Assembly (NCBI GenBank): GCA_963725065.1
Contig: CAVRXD010000008.1
Location: 124,001-188,000, forward strand
Length of the DNA stretch: 64,000 nucleotides
Reading direction: 5' to 3'
DNA from: VAZQ01 sp963725065
GTDB lineage: Bacteria > Pseudomonadota > Alphaproteobacteria > Rhizobiales > Xanthobacteraceae
Below the pieces are notes generated by a model that was not told the DNA's origin, ran no database searches, and was given only the letters and a program-made list of their open reading frames with translations. Below are positions 18,716 through 27,710 of this stretch, piece by piece. Within the stretch, counting starts at the first letter, position 1. Each line of letters opens with the position of its first letter. A program made the translations under genes and the position numbers.

Positions 18716-19822
18716 ATGCCGCCTTCCTTTCCCTCACAACGCGAAATTTTGCAGATTGCGGAGACCGCGCTCATTGCGACCGTGGGCGGCGTCGGCTTCT
18801 ATCTGATCGGCTTTCCCGGCGGCCTGGTTTCGGGCTCGATGCTGGCGGTCGCGGTCGCCGCACTGGCGGGGCGGCCCATGAAGATACCGGCGCCGATGGC
18901 GCGCGTGTGCTTCGTACTGGTCGGTATTCTGCTTGGTGCGGTGGTGACGCCGGACACGCTCAAGGGAATTGCCGCCTGGCCGCTGAGTGTCGCGCTTCTG
19001 GTCATCGCGGCTGTCTGCATGATGACAGCCACCGCGTTCTATCTGCGCGTGGTGCACGGCTGGGATCCATTGTCGGCATTGCTCGGCGCCAGTCCGGGTT
19101 CGATGGCGCAGGTGATGGCGCTGTCGGCGGAGTTCAAGGCCGATGTGCGCGGGATCGCCATCGTGCACGTGATGCGCGTACTCTTGATCGTGCTTGGTTT
19201 GCCCGCGGGTCTGGCGCTGTTCGGCTCAACGGTGGAACCTGTGGTGTCGACGCGCGGCGTTTCGGACTCCTCGTTGTTCGAGCTTGTGATCCTGGTGACG
19301 GTGTCGACCGTTGTCGCGCTTGCCATGTTGCGGGTCCGTTTTCCCGGAGGCCTGCTGTTCGGTGCCATGGCCGGTTCGGGATTTCTTCACGGACTGGATT
19401 TGGTCCGTGTTTCGCTGCCGTGGTGGGCCGGGCGGAGCCGCCGTGCTCACGCTCGGAGCGGTCGCGGGGGCACGATTCGCGAATACGAGTCCCCGGATGC
19501 TGCTGAGCTACCTCGGGGCGGCCTTCGGCTCGTTCGCAGTGGCGGTGGCCGTGGCGGCGGCGTTCGCGCTGATCGTGGTCGCCTTCCTACCGTTTCGGAT
19601 CGCCGACGTGATCGTTGCTTTTGCACCCGGCGCGCAAGACACGATGATGGTGCTCGCCCTCGCTCTGCACCTCGACCCCGTCTATGTCGGGGCGCACCAT
19701 CTAGCCCGATTCCTGGCCGTCAGCTTTTCAGTTGCTATCGTGGCCCGACGCGTCGTGCGCAGGCTGCCCGCACAGCCGCGCCAGAACTGGAAGCGGCCGG
19801 GACAGGGGACATTTGATGATTG
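18716..19822 (+). pseudogene. AbrB-family membrane protein (putative ammonia monooxygenase-like), frameshifted
   Basis: A ten-helix protein made of two AbrB-type repeats, each with a GxxLPGGL/LGAxPGSMAQV-like signature (GFPGGLVSGSML; LLGASPGSMAQVMALS; RFPGGLLFGAMAGSGFL). The frame opened at ATG 18716 is good to about 19,420 (SLPWW). The family sequence then continues one frame later (AVLTLGAVAGARF... YVGAHHLARFLAVSF) to the stop at 19,821-19,823. One extra base in the G/C-rich run at 19,420-19,440 explains this. It is either a real frameshift mutation or a sequencing error. Function in vivo is unknown. Confidence 0.85.
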
Positions 19823-19918
19823 ACGGTTAGTGCGATGCCTTGAACCAATGGTCCGGCCCGGACTGCGTTCAACGGCCTCGGGAACCGATTGCCCGCGCAA
19901 CCATTGGAGCAAGCGACG

Positions 19919-21148
19919 TCACTCCGCGGCGAGCGCGCGGTCCTTGAGCGGCAATTCGAGCCGTTCCCAGACGTCAACTAAGGCCTCGGCAAGCGCATCG
20001 ATCACTGCATCCGCGTGGTAGGGCGTGGGCGTGATGCGCAGACGCTCGGACCCCTTCGGAACAGTCGGGTAGTTGATCGGCTGAATGTAGATGCCGTGCT
20101 CGGCGAGCAGGAGGTCGGTCGCCTCCTTGCACTTCTCGGGTTCGCCCACGAACACGGGCACGATATGGGTATCGTTCGGCATCACCGGCAGCCCAGCCGC
20201 ATTGAGCACAGCCTTGACGCGCGCCGCGCGCTCCTGGTGGCGTTCGCGCTCGAAGCTCGAAGCCTTCAGGTGCCGGATCGCGGCCGTTGCAGCGGCGCAG
20301 ATCGGGGGCGGGAGGGCGGTGGTAAAGATGAAGCCGGGGGCGTAGCTGCGCACCGCATCGCAGAGCGCTGAACTCGCCGTGATATAGCCTCCGAGGCAAC
20401 CGAAGGCCTTGGCAAGTGTGCCTTCGATCACGTCAATGCGCGCCATCGTGCCTTGCTGTTCTGCTTGGCCGCCGCCGCGCGGCCCGTACATGCCGACTGC
20501 GTGGACCTCGTCGGCATAGGTCATGGCGCCATAGCGCTCGGCGAGATCGCAGATGCGATCGGTCGGGGCTATGTCGCCGTCCATGGAGTAGAGCGTCTCG
20601 AACACGACGAGCTTCGGCCGGCTCGGATCAGCTGCCCGAAGCAGATCCTCGAGATGCGCCATGTCGTTGTGACGGAAAATCTGCTTCTCGCATTTCGATT
20701 GGCGCACGCCCTCGATCATCGAATTGTGATTTAGCTCATCCGACAGGATGAGGCAGTTCGGCAGCAGCTTGGCGATCGTCGAAATACCGGTCTCGTTGGA
20801 GACATAGCCGGAGGTGAAGACGAGGGCGGCTTCCTTGCGGTGGAGGTCGGCAAGCTCGCGCTCCAGGTCGACCAGCGGGTGATTGGTGCCGGCGATATTG
20901 CGGGTGCCGCCGGCGCCTGTGCCCATACGCGTTGCGGTTTCGACCATCGCCCCGATCACCTTCGGGTGCTGACCCATTCCGAGGTAATCATTGGAGCACC
21001 ACACGATGACGTCCCGCGGCCCTTGCGGAGAATGCCAGATTGCATGCGGGAAGCGCCCGGCCAGCCGTTCGAGATCGGCGAAGACCCGGTAGCGGCGCTC
21101 ATCCCTGAGCCGGGCAAGGGCACCTGCAAAATACGCGTCGTAATTCAT
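19919..21148 (-). CDS. hemA: 5-aminolevulinate synthase
   Basis: The 409-residue Shemin-pathway enzyme that condenses glycine and succinyl-CoA into ALA, the first step of heme synthesis in alphaproteobacteria. It begins MNYDAYFAGALARLRDERRY. The PLP lysine is K247 in EGTLAKAFGCLGG, and the cofactor-binding stretches are GTGAGGTRNIAGTNH and YADEVHAVGMYG. The full normal length is present. A G-rich start region contains GGAGAAAATC before ATG 21148. It is monocistronic here and convergent with the AbrB-like gene. Confidence 0.97.
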   Translation of the reverse strand: MNYDAYFAGALARLRDERRYRVFADLERLAGRFPHAIWHSPQGPRDVIVWCSNDYLGMGQHPKVIGAMVETATRMGTGAGGTRNIAGTNHPLVDLERELADLHRKEAALVFTSGYVSNETGISTIAKLLPNCLILSDELNHNSMIEGVRQSKCEKQIFRHNDMAHLEDLLRAADPSRPKLVVFETLYSMDGDIAPTDRICDLAERYGAMTYADEVHAVGMYGPRGGGQAEQQGTMARIDVIEGTLAKAFGCLGGYITASSALCDAVRSYAPGFIFTTALPPPICAAATAAIRHLKASSFERERHQERAARVKAVLNAAGLPVMPNDTHIVPVFVGEPEKCKEATDLLLAEHGIYIQPINYPTVPKGSERLRITPTPYHADAVIDALAEALVDVWERLELPLKDRALAAE

Positions 21149-21571
21149 GATTTTCTCCCCCGGCGAAGAGGGGCCTTTTTTGGAACGCTCCCAAGGTCTT
21201 TTTTAGAGGGGTTCCAGTGCCTTTGTCGAGGCGATAATGGACGCGTTGCAGAGCCGGGGTATGAGCCTGGATCGTGCGGGAGATGGTAAATGCACCTTAC
21301 GCGCGCTTTCCCGCCCGCCGGCTCCCCGCGACGTTTGCTCCGGGAGTACCCGGGGATGTGGCCACCCATGAGGCCGCCGGATTCACGTTGCGAGGACATT
21401 AGAAGCAGGGGGGACACGGGCAAAGCGGCCCAAAAGGACGCGAGCCCGCCGAGCACCGCCAAAGTAGCGCCGGGCTGGTGACTAAACTAACATTCCAGAC
21501 GCCTCACGGCGCCACACCGGCGATCCCGCCGGGCGATAGGAGGGCTGTCAGTTGGCGGGGACACGAGAGCC
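21149..21571. other. divergent intergenic region, hemA / dehydratase
   Basis: 423 bases with the hemA promoter (minus) and the promoter of the catabolic cluster (plus). I saw no gene. T-rich runs near 21,175-21,205 stand out from the GC-rich surroundings and may be part of the hemA control region. Confidence 0.4.
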
Positions 21572-23284
21572 ATGAGTGAACGCATGCACGGCCTCGAGCA
21601 TGGCCTCACCAACTACGGCGACCGTGACTTTTCGCTCTATCTGCGCCGATCCTTTGCTCAATCCATGGGCTATTCGCGGGCAATGCTGACCAAGCCCGTG
21701 GTCGGCATCGCCTATACGCCGTCGGGGTTCAACAACTGTCACCGCCATTTCCCCGAACTGCTGAACGCAGTCAAACGCGGGGTGCTCGCGGCTGGCGCGC
21801 TGCCGATCGAGTTTCCGACGATTTCTCTCGGCGAGGTCTTTCTCAGTCCCACCAGCCTCAAGTACCGCAATCTGATGTCAATTGATACTGAGGAAATGGT
21901 TCGCGCCCAGCCGATGGACGCGGTGGTCCTGATGGGCGGCTGTGACAAGACCGTGCCGGCGCAGCTCATGGGCGCGGTCTCCGCCGGGCGCCCGGCGGTG
22001 ATGCTGGTGGCCGGCCCGATGATGACCGGACGGTACCGCGGAGAGCGGCTGGGGGCCTGCACCGATTGCCGGCGCTTTTGGGCGCGCTATCGCGCCGGGG
22101 AAGTGAGCAAAGAGGAAATCTCGGAGGTTGAAGGCCAGCTCGCGGTGACCGCGGGCACCTGTGCTGTGATGGGGACGGCTTCCACCATGGCCTGCATCGC
22201 CGAGGCGCTTGGTCTCATCCTGCCGGGCACGGCGGCGATCCCGGCGGTTCACGCCGACCGGCTACGCGCGGCGGAGGCCACCGGCGCCGAGTCCGTGAAA
22301 CTGATCGGATCGGATCGCACCCCCGACCGCATCGTCAATGCAAAGTCGGTGGACAACGCCTTGCGTGTTCTCCTCGCGCTCGGCGGTTCGACCAATGCCG
22401 TGATCCACCTCACCGCGATCGCCGGTCGTGCCGGGGTGAAAGTGGGCCTCGAGCAGCTGAACAAGCTCTCGGACTCGACGCCGGTGCTGGTCAACCTTAA
22501 GCCGGTCGGCAACGGCTACATGGAGGATTTTTTTGCGAGCGGCGGAATGGGCGCGCTGTTGCGCGAGCTCAAGCCGCTGCTCCATCTTGATTGCATGACG
22601 GTGACCGGCGAGACGCTGGGCGAACGGCTTGCGCACGATGCTCCTCCCTGGATCGATCGCGCCATCATCGCTGCGAGCGAAGAGCCGTTCGAACCGCAGG
22701 GTGGGCTGGTTGCGCTCTTTGGCAATCTCGCCCCGAAAGGCGCCATCCTCAAACGCTCGGCGGCCGACGCAAGACTGTTCGAGCACGAGGGTAGGGCGGT
22801 GGTCTTCGCATCGCTGGCCGATCTTGCCGCGCGCATCGACGACCCCGATCTCGACGTGGAGCCGCAAGATGTGCTCGTCTTGCAAAACGCCGGCCCGCAC
22901 GCGCCCGAATGCATGCCCGAGGCTGGCTATCTCCCGATTCCAAAGAAGCTCGCTCAACGTGGTGTGAAAGACATGGTCCGAGTCTCCGATGCGCGCATGA
23001 GCGGCACGGCGTTCGGTACGATCGTGCTGCATGTGACCCCGGATTCAGCGTCCGGTGGCCGGCTCGGCTTGGTTCGCAGTGGCGATCGCATCCGGCTCTC
23101 GGTGAAAGAGCGGCGCATCGACCTTCTGGTGGATGATGCCGAACTAAAAAAGCGCGCGGCCGCCGCGAAGTCGATACCGTCGAAGCCCGAACGGGGTTAC
23201 GCCAAGCTGTATGCGCAGGAAATTCTGGGCGCGGACGACGGCTGCGACTTTGCGTTCTTGCGCCCGGCCGCAACCGCGGAGTGA
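21572..23284 (+). CDS. IlvD/Edd family dehydratase (sugar-acid dehydratase-like)
   Basis: A 570-residue Fe-S dehydratase. Iron-sulfur ligand motifs are GGCDKTVPAQ, GACTDCRRFW and TAGTCAVMGTASTM. The C-terminal part has SDARMSGTAFGTIVLHV and GDRIRLSV. The family includes dihydroxy-acid dehydratase (IlvD), 6-phosphogluconate dehydratase and L-arabinonate/xylonate dehydratases. The divergent N-terminus and catabolic neighbours favour a sugar-acid or related hydroxy-acid substrate rather than valine/isoleucine synthesis, but this is inference. It is the first gene of a four-gene co-oriented cluster. Confidence 0.9.
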   Translation: MSERMHGLEHGLTNYGDRDFSLYLRRSFAQSMGYSRAMLTKPVVGIAYTPSGFNNCHRHFPELLNAVKRGVLAAGALPIEFPTISLGEVFLSPTSLKYRNLMSIDTEEMVRAQPMDAVVLMGGCDKTVPAQLMGAVSAGRPAVMLVAGPMMTGRYRGERLGACTDCRRFWARYRAGEVSKEEISEVEGQLAVTAGTCAVMGTASTMACIAEALGLILPGTAAIPAVHADRLRAAEATGAESVKLIGSDRTPDRIVNAKSVDNALRVLLALGGSTNAVIHLTAIAGRAGVKVGLEQLNKLSDSTPVLVNLKPVGNGYMEDFFASGGMGALLRELKPLLHLDCMTVTGETLGERLAHDAPPWIDRAIIAASEEPFEPQGGLVALFGNLAPKGAILKRSAADARLFEHEGRAVVFASLADLAARIDDPDLDVEPQDVLVLQNAGPHAPECMPEAGYLPIPKKLAQRGVKDMVRVSDARMSGTAFGTIVLHVTPDSASGGRLGLVRSGDRIRLSVKERRIDLLVDDAELKKRAAAAKSIPSKPERGYAKLYAQEILGADDGCDFAFLRPAATAE

Positions 23285-23477
23285 TGGAGCGGGCCGCCTG
23301 CGGCCGGGGGACGCTGGCGACCGCGGCTCGAACGGCAACCCCATACGTCCGCTGGACCGGCGGAATGGCAACGCCTCTATACCAGCGCCATCCCGTCGCG
23401 TAAGTAGCGCGTGAGGGCCGATTGCACACGTTCTGCTCGCTCATTCGAATTATTGCAGGTCACAGGGGAGAAAACCG

Positions 23478-24209
23478 ATGGCCGTCGAGAGCATCTTCTA
23501 TTCGGTGTCCGGCATCAGCTGCCGCGGCGCGCTGATCTGGGAGGAAGGCGTCAAGGCGTCGCGCCCGCTGTTGCTCATGGCGCCCAACTGGCGGGGTGTC
23601 ATCAAGCCGGCCATCGAAGCCGGTCAGATGCTCGCGGCCGAGGGTTACGTCGTCTTCGTCGCCGACATGTTCGGCGAAGGCAACGGCCCGGTCGGGACGG
23701 AAAACCCCATGGAGTTTCTGCGGCCATTCATGTCGGACGTCCCAGGCATGCGCCGGCGCATCGCGGCGGCGCTCGACACATTGACGCGGGAGGCCGATCG
23801 GCGTGCCATCGGTGACATCACCCGGCGTGCTGCCATGGGATTCTGCTTCGGCGGTCTCAATGTCCTGGATCTCGCGCGCACCGGCGCAGACGTTCAGGCG
23901 GTCGTATCCATGCACGGGACCCTGACGACGCCGCAGCCCGCCAACAAGGGTGACATCAAAGCCGCCGTTCTCGCGGTGCATGGCGCCGCCGATCCGATCG
24001 CGCCGAAGGCCGAGCGGGACGCCTTCGAGGCGGAAATGACTTCGGCCGGCGCACGCTGGGCGTTGCTCACGTTCGGCGATGTGGTCCATGCCTTTACCGA
24101 CCCGCAAGCCAACCATCCGGGCGTGGGGATGTACAACGAGCCCGCCACCCGGCATGGCTACGCGCTCGCGCACGCCTACATCGCCGATGCCTTCGCCGGG
24201 AAGCTGTGA
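23478..24209 (+). CDS. dienelactone hydrolase family protein
   Basis: A 243-residue alpha/beta hydrolase of the DLH family. The nucleophile is Cys123 in MGFCFGG, as in true dienelactone hydrolases. D172 (HGAADPIAP) and H204 (VVHAFTDP) complete the triad. Dienelactone hydrolases open lactones from (chloro)aromatic breakdown, though many family members act on other esters. It lies 193 bases after the dehydratase gene and 58 before the isochorismatase-like gene. Confidence 0.92.
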   Translation: MAVESIFYSVSGISCRGALIWEEGVKASRPLLLMAPNWRGVIKPAIEAGQMLAAEGYVVFVADMFGEGNGPVGTENPMEFLRPFMSDVPGMRRRIAAALDTLTREADRRAIGDITRRAAMGFCFGGLNVLDLARTGADVQAVVSMHGTLTTPQPANKGDIKAAVLAVHGAADPIAPKAERDAFEAEMTSAGARWALLTFGDVVHAFTDPQANHPGVGMYNEPATRHGYALAHAYIADAFAGKL

Positions 24210-24267
24210 GGTTGCCCCCGGGCGTACCCGGCACGATAATCTGCGCGGATGACGAATGGAGGCCGTG

Positions 24268-24978
24268 ATGCATACGCTGTCTATCCCGCAATCGGTCGTC
24301 GATCGTGTCGTCGCACGGCGCGGACGGGAGCACGTTTATGACGCGCTCGATCCGGCCAAGACCGCGTTGGTGGTCGTCGACATGCAGAACGCCTTCATGC
24401 TGCCGGGGGTCGCGCACGCGCTTTGCCCGATGGCCGAAAAGATCGTGCCCAACATCAATCGGCTGGCTCAGGCGGTGCGCCACACCGGCGGCACCGTCAT
24501 CTGGATCAAGACCACGTTCAAAGCTGACGCGCTGAAGAATTGGTCGACCTATTTCGAAATGGTGAAGCCGGAACAGGGCGCCAGGCGCGTCGCCGCACTC
24601 ACTGCTGACAGCAAGGGACATGAATTGTGGCCCGCGCTCGACGTGCGTCCGGACGATCTGATCGTCGAAAAGAATTGCTTCAGCGCCTTCATCCAGGGTT
24701 CGTCCAACCTTGCCGAAGTCCTGCGCGCGCATGGCCTCGACACCGTGCTGATCACCGGTACGGTCACTAACGTTTGCTGCGAGTCGACGGCGCGCGACGC
24801 CATGATGCTCAATTTCAAGACCATCATGGTCACCGACGGCAACGCGGCCGTGACCGACCAGGACCACAACGCTTCGCTTTGCGCGTTCTACCTCACGTTC
24901 GGGGATATCATGTCGACCGATTTGCTCGCGACGTGCCTCGAGCGCAATTCGCGTCGCGATTTGGCGGCGGCGGAGTAG
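24268..24978 (+). CDS. isochorismatase-like cysteine hydrolase
   Basis: A 236-residue member of the isochorismatase/nicotinamidase family. Catalytic residues are D38 (ALVVVDMQNAF), K135 (VEKNCFSAF) and C170 (TGTVTNVCCEST), so it is a cysteine amidohydrolase-type enzyme (for example N-carbamoyl or ureido hydrolase). ATG 24268 is preceded by GGAGG at six bases and is preferred to ATG 24256. It is in the catabolic cluster, 21 bases before the next gene. Confidence 0.92.
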   Translation: MHTLSIPQSVVDRVVARRGREHVYDALDPAKTALVVVDMQNAFMLPGVAHALCPMAEKIVPNINRLAQAVRHTGGTVIWIKTTFKADALKNWSTYFEMVKPEQGARRVAALTADSKGHELWPALDVRPDDLIVEKNCFSAFIQGSSNLAEVLRAHGLDTVLITGTVTNVCCESTARDAMMLNFKTIMVTDGNAAVTDQDHNASLCAFYLTFGDIMSTDLLATCLERNSRRDLAAAE

Positions 24979-24999
24979 GGCGCGCCCTGGGGCATCTCA

Positions 25000-26208
25000 G
25001 TGGCCGATATGACCATGGAGGCACGACAGGTCGGAACCGGCGCGCCTGAGCCGGGCGAGATCATTGCGCGCGCCCGCGCTCTGCTCCCGACGCTTGCCAA
25101 GCGCTCGCTCCAGGGCCGGCGCCTGCGCCGCGTTCCCGACGAGACCATCGCGGATATGCAGGCTGCCGGTTTTTTCCGCGTGCTGCAGCCCAGGCGCTGG
25201 GGCGGCTATGAGATGGATCTTCACACCTTTTACGAGGTTCAACTGGCGCTTGCCGAAGGCGACATGTCGACCGCGTGGATCTATGGCGTTTCGGGCGTGC
25301 ATCCGTGGTTCATGGCGCTGCTCGACGATCGCGCCGCGCACGAGGTTTGGGGCAATGACGCCTCCACGCTGATCTGTTCGTCCCTCATGCCCGCCGGCAA
25401 GGCCACAAGCACCGAGGGAGGCTTTCGTCTCAGCGGACGCTGGCGATATGCGAGTTGCTGCGACCATTGCGACTGGGCATTGCTCGGGGCTCTGGTCGAC
25501 GCAGGCGACGGCGGCCCACCGCAAGGACGCGTCTTTCTCGTTCCGCGAAGGGATTACCAGAGCGTCGACACCTGGCAGGTTTCCGGCCTGCAAGCCACGG
25601 GAAGCTGGGACGTGATCGTCGACGACGTGTTCGTGCCGGCCCATCGCACCCAGAGCATGCTCGATAATTTCCTGCTCAGGGGGCCTGGCCAGACGCTCAA
25701 TACGTCGAGCCTCTATCGGTTGCCATTCGGCCAGATTTTCGTCCGCGGAATCTCGACCGGGGCGCTCGGGGCGTTGCAGGGCATGCTCAACGCACTGGTG
25801 GATTACAGCAAGAGCCGCGTGACGCGGGCCGGCGGGCGATCGGCGGAAAATCCCTTCGTCCAGTTGCTTTGCGCCGAAACGGCGGCGGCGATCGATGAGA
25901 TGAAGAGCACCTTGCATCGCAATTTTGGCAACCTGCACGCCTATGCCCGGCGTGGCGAGACCCCGCCGCTCGAGGAGCGCCTGCGATACAAGTTTCAATC
26001 CACCGCGGTCACTGAGCGGTGCACGTTGCTCGCCGCGCGCATCTTCAAGGCGACGGGTGCGGCCGGCCTTTCCGAAGACTTGCCATTTGGTGGAATTCTC
26101 GCGGATTTGATGGCGGGGCGGCAGCATATTTCAAATCAATACGAATATGTCGGCAGCAGCTGGGGCGGCGTCATGTTCGGCCTCGAGAACAAGGACCTGA
26201 TGATTTAG
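25000..26208 (+). CDS. acyl-CoA dehydrogenase-fold flavin-dependent monooxygenase/hydroxylase
   Basis: A 402-residue protein of the acyl-CoA dehydrogenase superfamily, closest in outline to the FADH2/FMNH2-dependent two-component monooxygenases (HsaA, DszC, p-hydroxyphenylacetate hydroxylase C2 type). Seen are FRVLQPRRWGGYEMD, the middle beta domain with LSGRWRYASCCDHCDW, TWQVSGLQATGSWDVIVDDVFVP (split here only by reading) and a C-terminal helical domain with ISNQYEYVGSSWGG. No partner reductase is visible nearby. GTG 25000 is used; ATG 25009 is also possible. Confidence 0.88.
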   Translation: MADMTMEARQVGTGAPEPGEIIARARALLPTLAKRSLQGRRLRRVPDETIADMQAAGFFRVLQPRRWGGYEMDLHTFYEVQLALAEGDMSTAWIYGVSGVHPWFMALLDDRAAHEVWGNDASTLICSSLMPAGKATSTEGGFRLSGRWRYASCCDHCDWALLGALVDAGDGGPPQGRVFLVPRRDYQSVDTWQVSGLQATGSWDVIVDDVFVPAHRTQSMLDNFLLRGPGQTLNTSSLYRLPFGQIFVRGISTGALGALQGMLNALVDYSKSRVTRAGGRSAENPFVQLLCAETAAAIDEMKSTLHRNFGNLHAYARRGETPPLEERLRYKFQSTAVTERCTLLAARIFKATGAAGLSEDLPFGGILADLMAGRQHISNQYEYVGSSWGGVMFGLENKDLMI

Positions 26209-26509
26209 CAGGGAGCAAACGTAGCCGGTCGTGCCCGGTCGCCCTTGCTCGGTCGCGATCCGCCGCGCCGCGTTGAATCGTCTCAGCTTGATTCAAGGCG
26301 GCTTCGACATCGGCGATGGCTTTGAACAAATCGTCGGCATCCTTCTTCAACTGTGTGAATGTCCTTACCGCCTGTTCCGGATTGATGCCCAGTCCAGCAT
26401 GATAGAGAAGATGGGCTTGCCCGATGATTGCGGGGCAGCACTGGTCGGCTGCGACCAGGAGCGAGAGGATCGAGGCGGGGAGAGGCATATCTGTGTTTCG
26501 CTTAGGCAT
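26171..26509 (-). CDS. hypothetical protein, second gene of the left unit of the phage-like cassette
   Basis: Up to 112 residues, MPKRNTDMPLPASILSLLVAAD..., mostly helical (PEQAVRTFTQLKKDADDLFKAI) with a basic, poorly ordered C-terminus. Its ATG 26509 overlaps the stop of the preceding gene by eight bases, which suggests translational coupling. Its 3' end overlaps that of the acyl-CoA-dehydrogenase-like gene by 38 bases (tail to tail). No family is recognised. The overlap and operator context argue that it is real. Confidence 0.6.
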   Translation of the reverse strand: MPKRNTDMPLPASILSLLVAADQCCPAIIGQAHLLYHAGLGINPEQAVRTFTQLKKDADDLFKAIADVEAALNQAETIQRGAADRDRARATGHDRLRLLPAKSSGPCSRGRT

Positions 26510-26891
26510 GAGCCCTCGTCTGCTCTTCCAGCGCGTATCGGCGCGCCATCAGTCCGGCAATTGTCAGAAGGAAGTCGGCCGCCTGGGGTGGGTCGGTGGG
26601 AATGAGGATGGGTTCGGAGTCGCCCTCGGTGGTGATGAATCGGGCATAGCGCCGCTGCCATCCCTCGATCTGACGGTCGAGAAAATCTCGCCGCGCCGCC
26701 TGATCCGCGAGTGTGGGCAGATGGCGGTCCAGCCGCGCGAGAAAGCGCAGAGCGCGGTCCGGCTTTCCTGAGGAACTGCCCGCTGCCGTGCACGCGGTGT
26801 GGCCGATGACGTCGTGGTGGAAAGCCGGGGCCTTCTGCTTGAACCGTCGTCGCTGTTCCGATGGCATTCGTCTGCTTTCGGCTCTCTCCAT
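26502..26891 (-). CDS. hypothetical protein, first gene of the left unit of the phage-like cassette
   Basis: A 129-residue basic, helical protein (LDRQIEGWQRRYARFITTEG is a typical stretch). ATG 26891 or ATG 26867 may be the start. Directly upstream on the minus strand lie two CTAC-N5-GTAG palindromes around a TTGACA box, so it is probably controlled by the neighbouring S24 repressor. No named domain is recognised. Confidence 0.65.
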   Translation of the reverse strand: MERAESRRMPSEQRRRFKQKAPAFHHDVIGHTACTAAGSSSGKPDRALRFLARLDRHLPTLADQAARRDFLDRQIEGWQRRYARFITTEGDSEPILIPTDPPQAADFLLTIAGLMARRYALEEQTRAHA

Positions 26892-26905
26892 GGCCGAAAG
26901 AACAG

Positions 26906-26944
26906 CTACACTAAGTAGCCGGATTTGTCAACTACAAAATGTAG
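26906..26944 (-). promoter_or_regulatory. paired CTAC-N5-GTAG operators with TTGACA promoter element, leftward
   Basis: Two 13-base palindromes, CTAC-ACTAA-GTAG at 26,906-26,918 and CTAC-AAAAT-GTAG at 26,932-26,944. On the minus strand the core between them reads GTAGTTGACAAAT, with TTGACA at 26,931-26,926. It heads the two-gene leftward unit. The same core and spacing recur on the plus strand at 27,630-27,672. I infer these are binding sites of the S24 repressor encoded between them. Confidence 0.7.
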
Positions 26945-26963
26945 TAGCAGAAATCGGGGCGAA

Positions 26964-27605
26964 TCAGGCGCGGCCCCGTCGGGCGATGCTGTTGACCTTC
27001 GCGGCCCATTCGACCGCGACGTCGAGAATGGGCTTCTCGATCGACGAGATGAGGTTGAACAGTCCCTCGGTGCGGCTGCGCTGTACCTGCTTGATCAGGA
27101 CCCGGCCATCCTCGAGGCCCACCACGCAGAGTTCGCCGATCAGGTCGGGTGTCACCGGCCGCCGGACATCGTCATAGAAGACAAGCCAGCGGTTGAAAAA
27201 CGCACCCAAGCTTTCGCCGCGAATTTCGACCGCGACGGTATCCTCGGTCGAGCCCCGTGGCGGATCCACTTCGTCCAAATCGCCTTGCGCCACCGCATAA
27301 ATGTGCGCCTCGGAGCCGGCGCCGACATAGCCGACCACCCGGACCTTGGGCCCCGGCGGCGGTTCCTCGGGGTCGTCGGATGGAAACGGTTTTCGCCCCG
27401 TCAACAGCCACTCGGGGGTGACTCCGAAGAACCGTCCATAGCGCTGGGCCTCGTTTGGGCCGTAGTCGCGGCCGCCAGGCGCTTCCGCGCGCTCATGGGC
27501 ACCGTAAGTCGAAATCGCAATCCCCAAGGCTTTCGCCGCGGAACGCGCCGATTTGAAGCGCTTCTCGCGCGCGGTCCGTAACCGCTCTCCGCGTGTCGTC
27601 GTCAT
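26964..27605 (-). CDS. phage-type repressor, HTH plus S24 (LexA/CI-like) peptidase
   Basis: A 213-residue repressor. The N-terminal helix-turn-helix spans about 8-65 (SAAKALGIAISTYGAHERA). After a Pro-rich linker comes an S24 peptidase domain with the Ala-Gly cleavage site A96-G97 (VGYVGAGSE), nucleophile S132 (IRGESLGAF) and general base K172 (VLIKQVQR). It should be inactivated by RecA-stimulated self-cleavage, as CI and LexA are. Start is ATG 27605. It lies between two outward-facing units with matching operators. The absence of an integrase or structural genes nearby suggests a phage remnant or a domesticated module. Confidence 0.92.
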   Translation of the reverse strand: MTTTRGERLRTAREKRFKSARSAAKALGIAISTYGAHERAEAPGGRDYGPNEAQRYGRFFGVTPEWLLTGRKPFPSDDPEEPPPGPKVRVVGYVGAGSEAHIYAVAQGDLDEVDPPRGSTEDTVAVEIRGESLGAFFNRWLVFYDDVRRPVTPDLIGELCVVGLEDGRVLIKQVQRSRTEGLFNLISSIEKPILDVAVEWAAKVNSIARRGRA

Positions 27606-27629
27606 GTGGACACATTAGCGGGCATTCGA

Positions 27630-27672
27630 CTACATTTGGTAGTTGACAAATACCTACAAATCGTGGTTAATA
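27630..27672 (+). promoter_or_regulatory. operator-promoter for gcrA-like gene (CTAC-N5-GTAG, TTGACA)
   Basis: The palindrome CTAC-ATTTG-GTAG (27,630-27,642) is followed at once by TTGACA (27,643-27,648), an 18-base spacer and TTAATA (27,667-27,672), a fair sigma-70 promoter. A degenerate second operator, CTAC-AAATC-GTGG, lies in the spacer (27,654-27,666). The string GTAGTTGACAAAT is identical to that on the opposite strand at 26,919-26,944. A repressor bound here would cover the promoter. Confidence 0.72.
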
Positions 27673-27710
27673 GTGTTCGAATTTCCGGAAGAGGGTGAGG
27701 GAAGGCGGTG

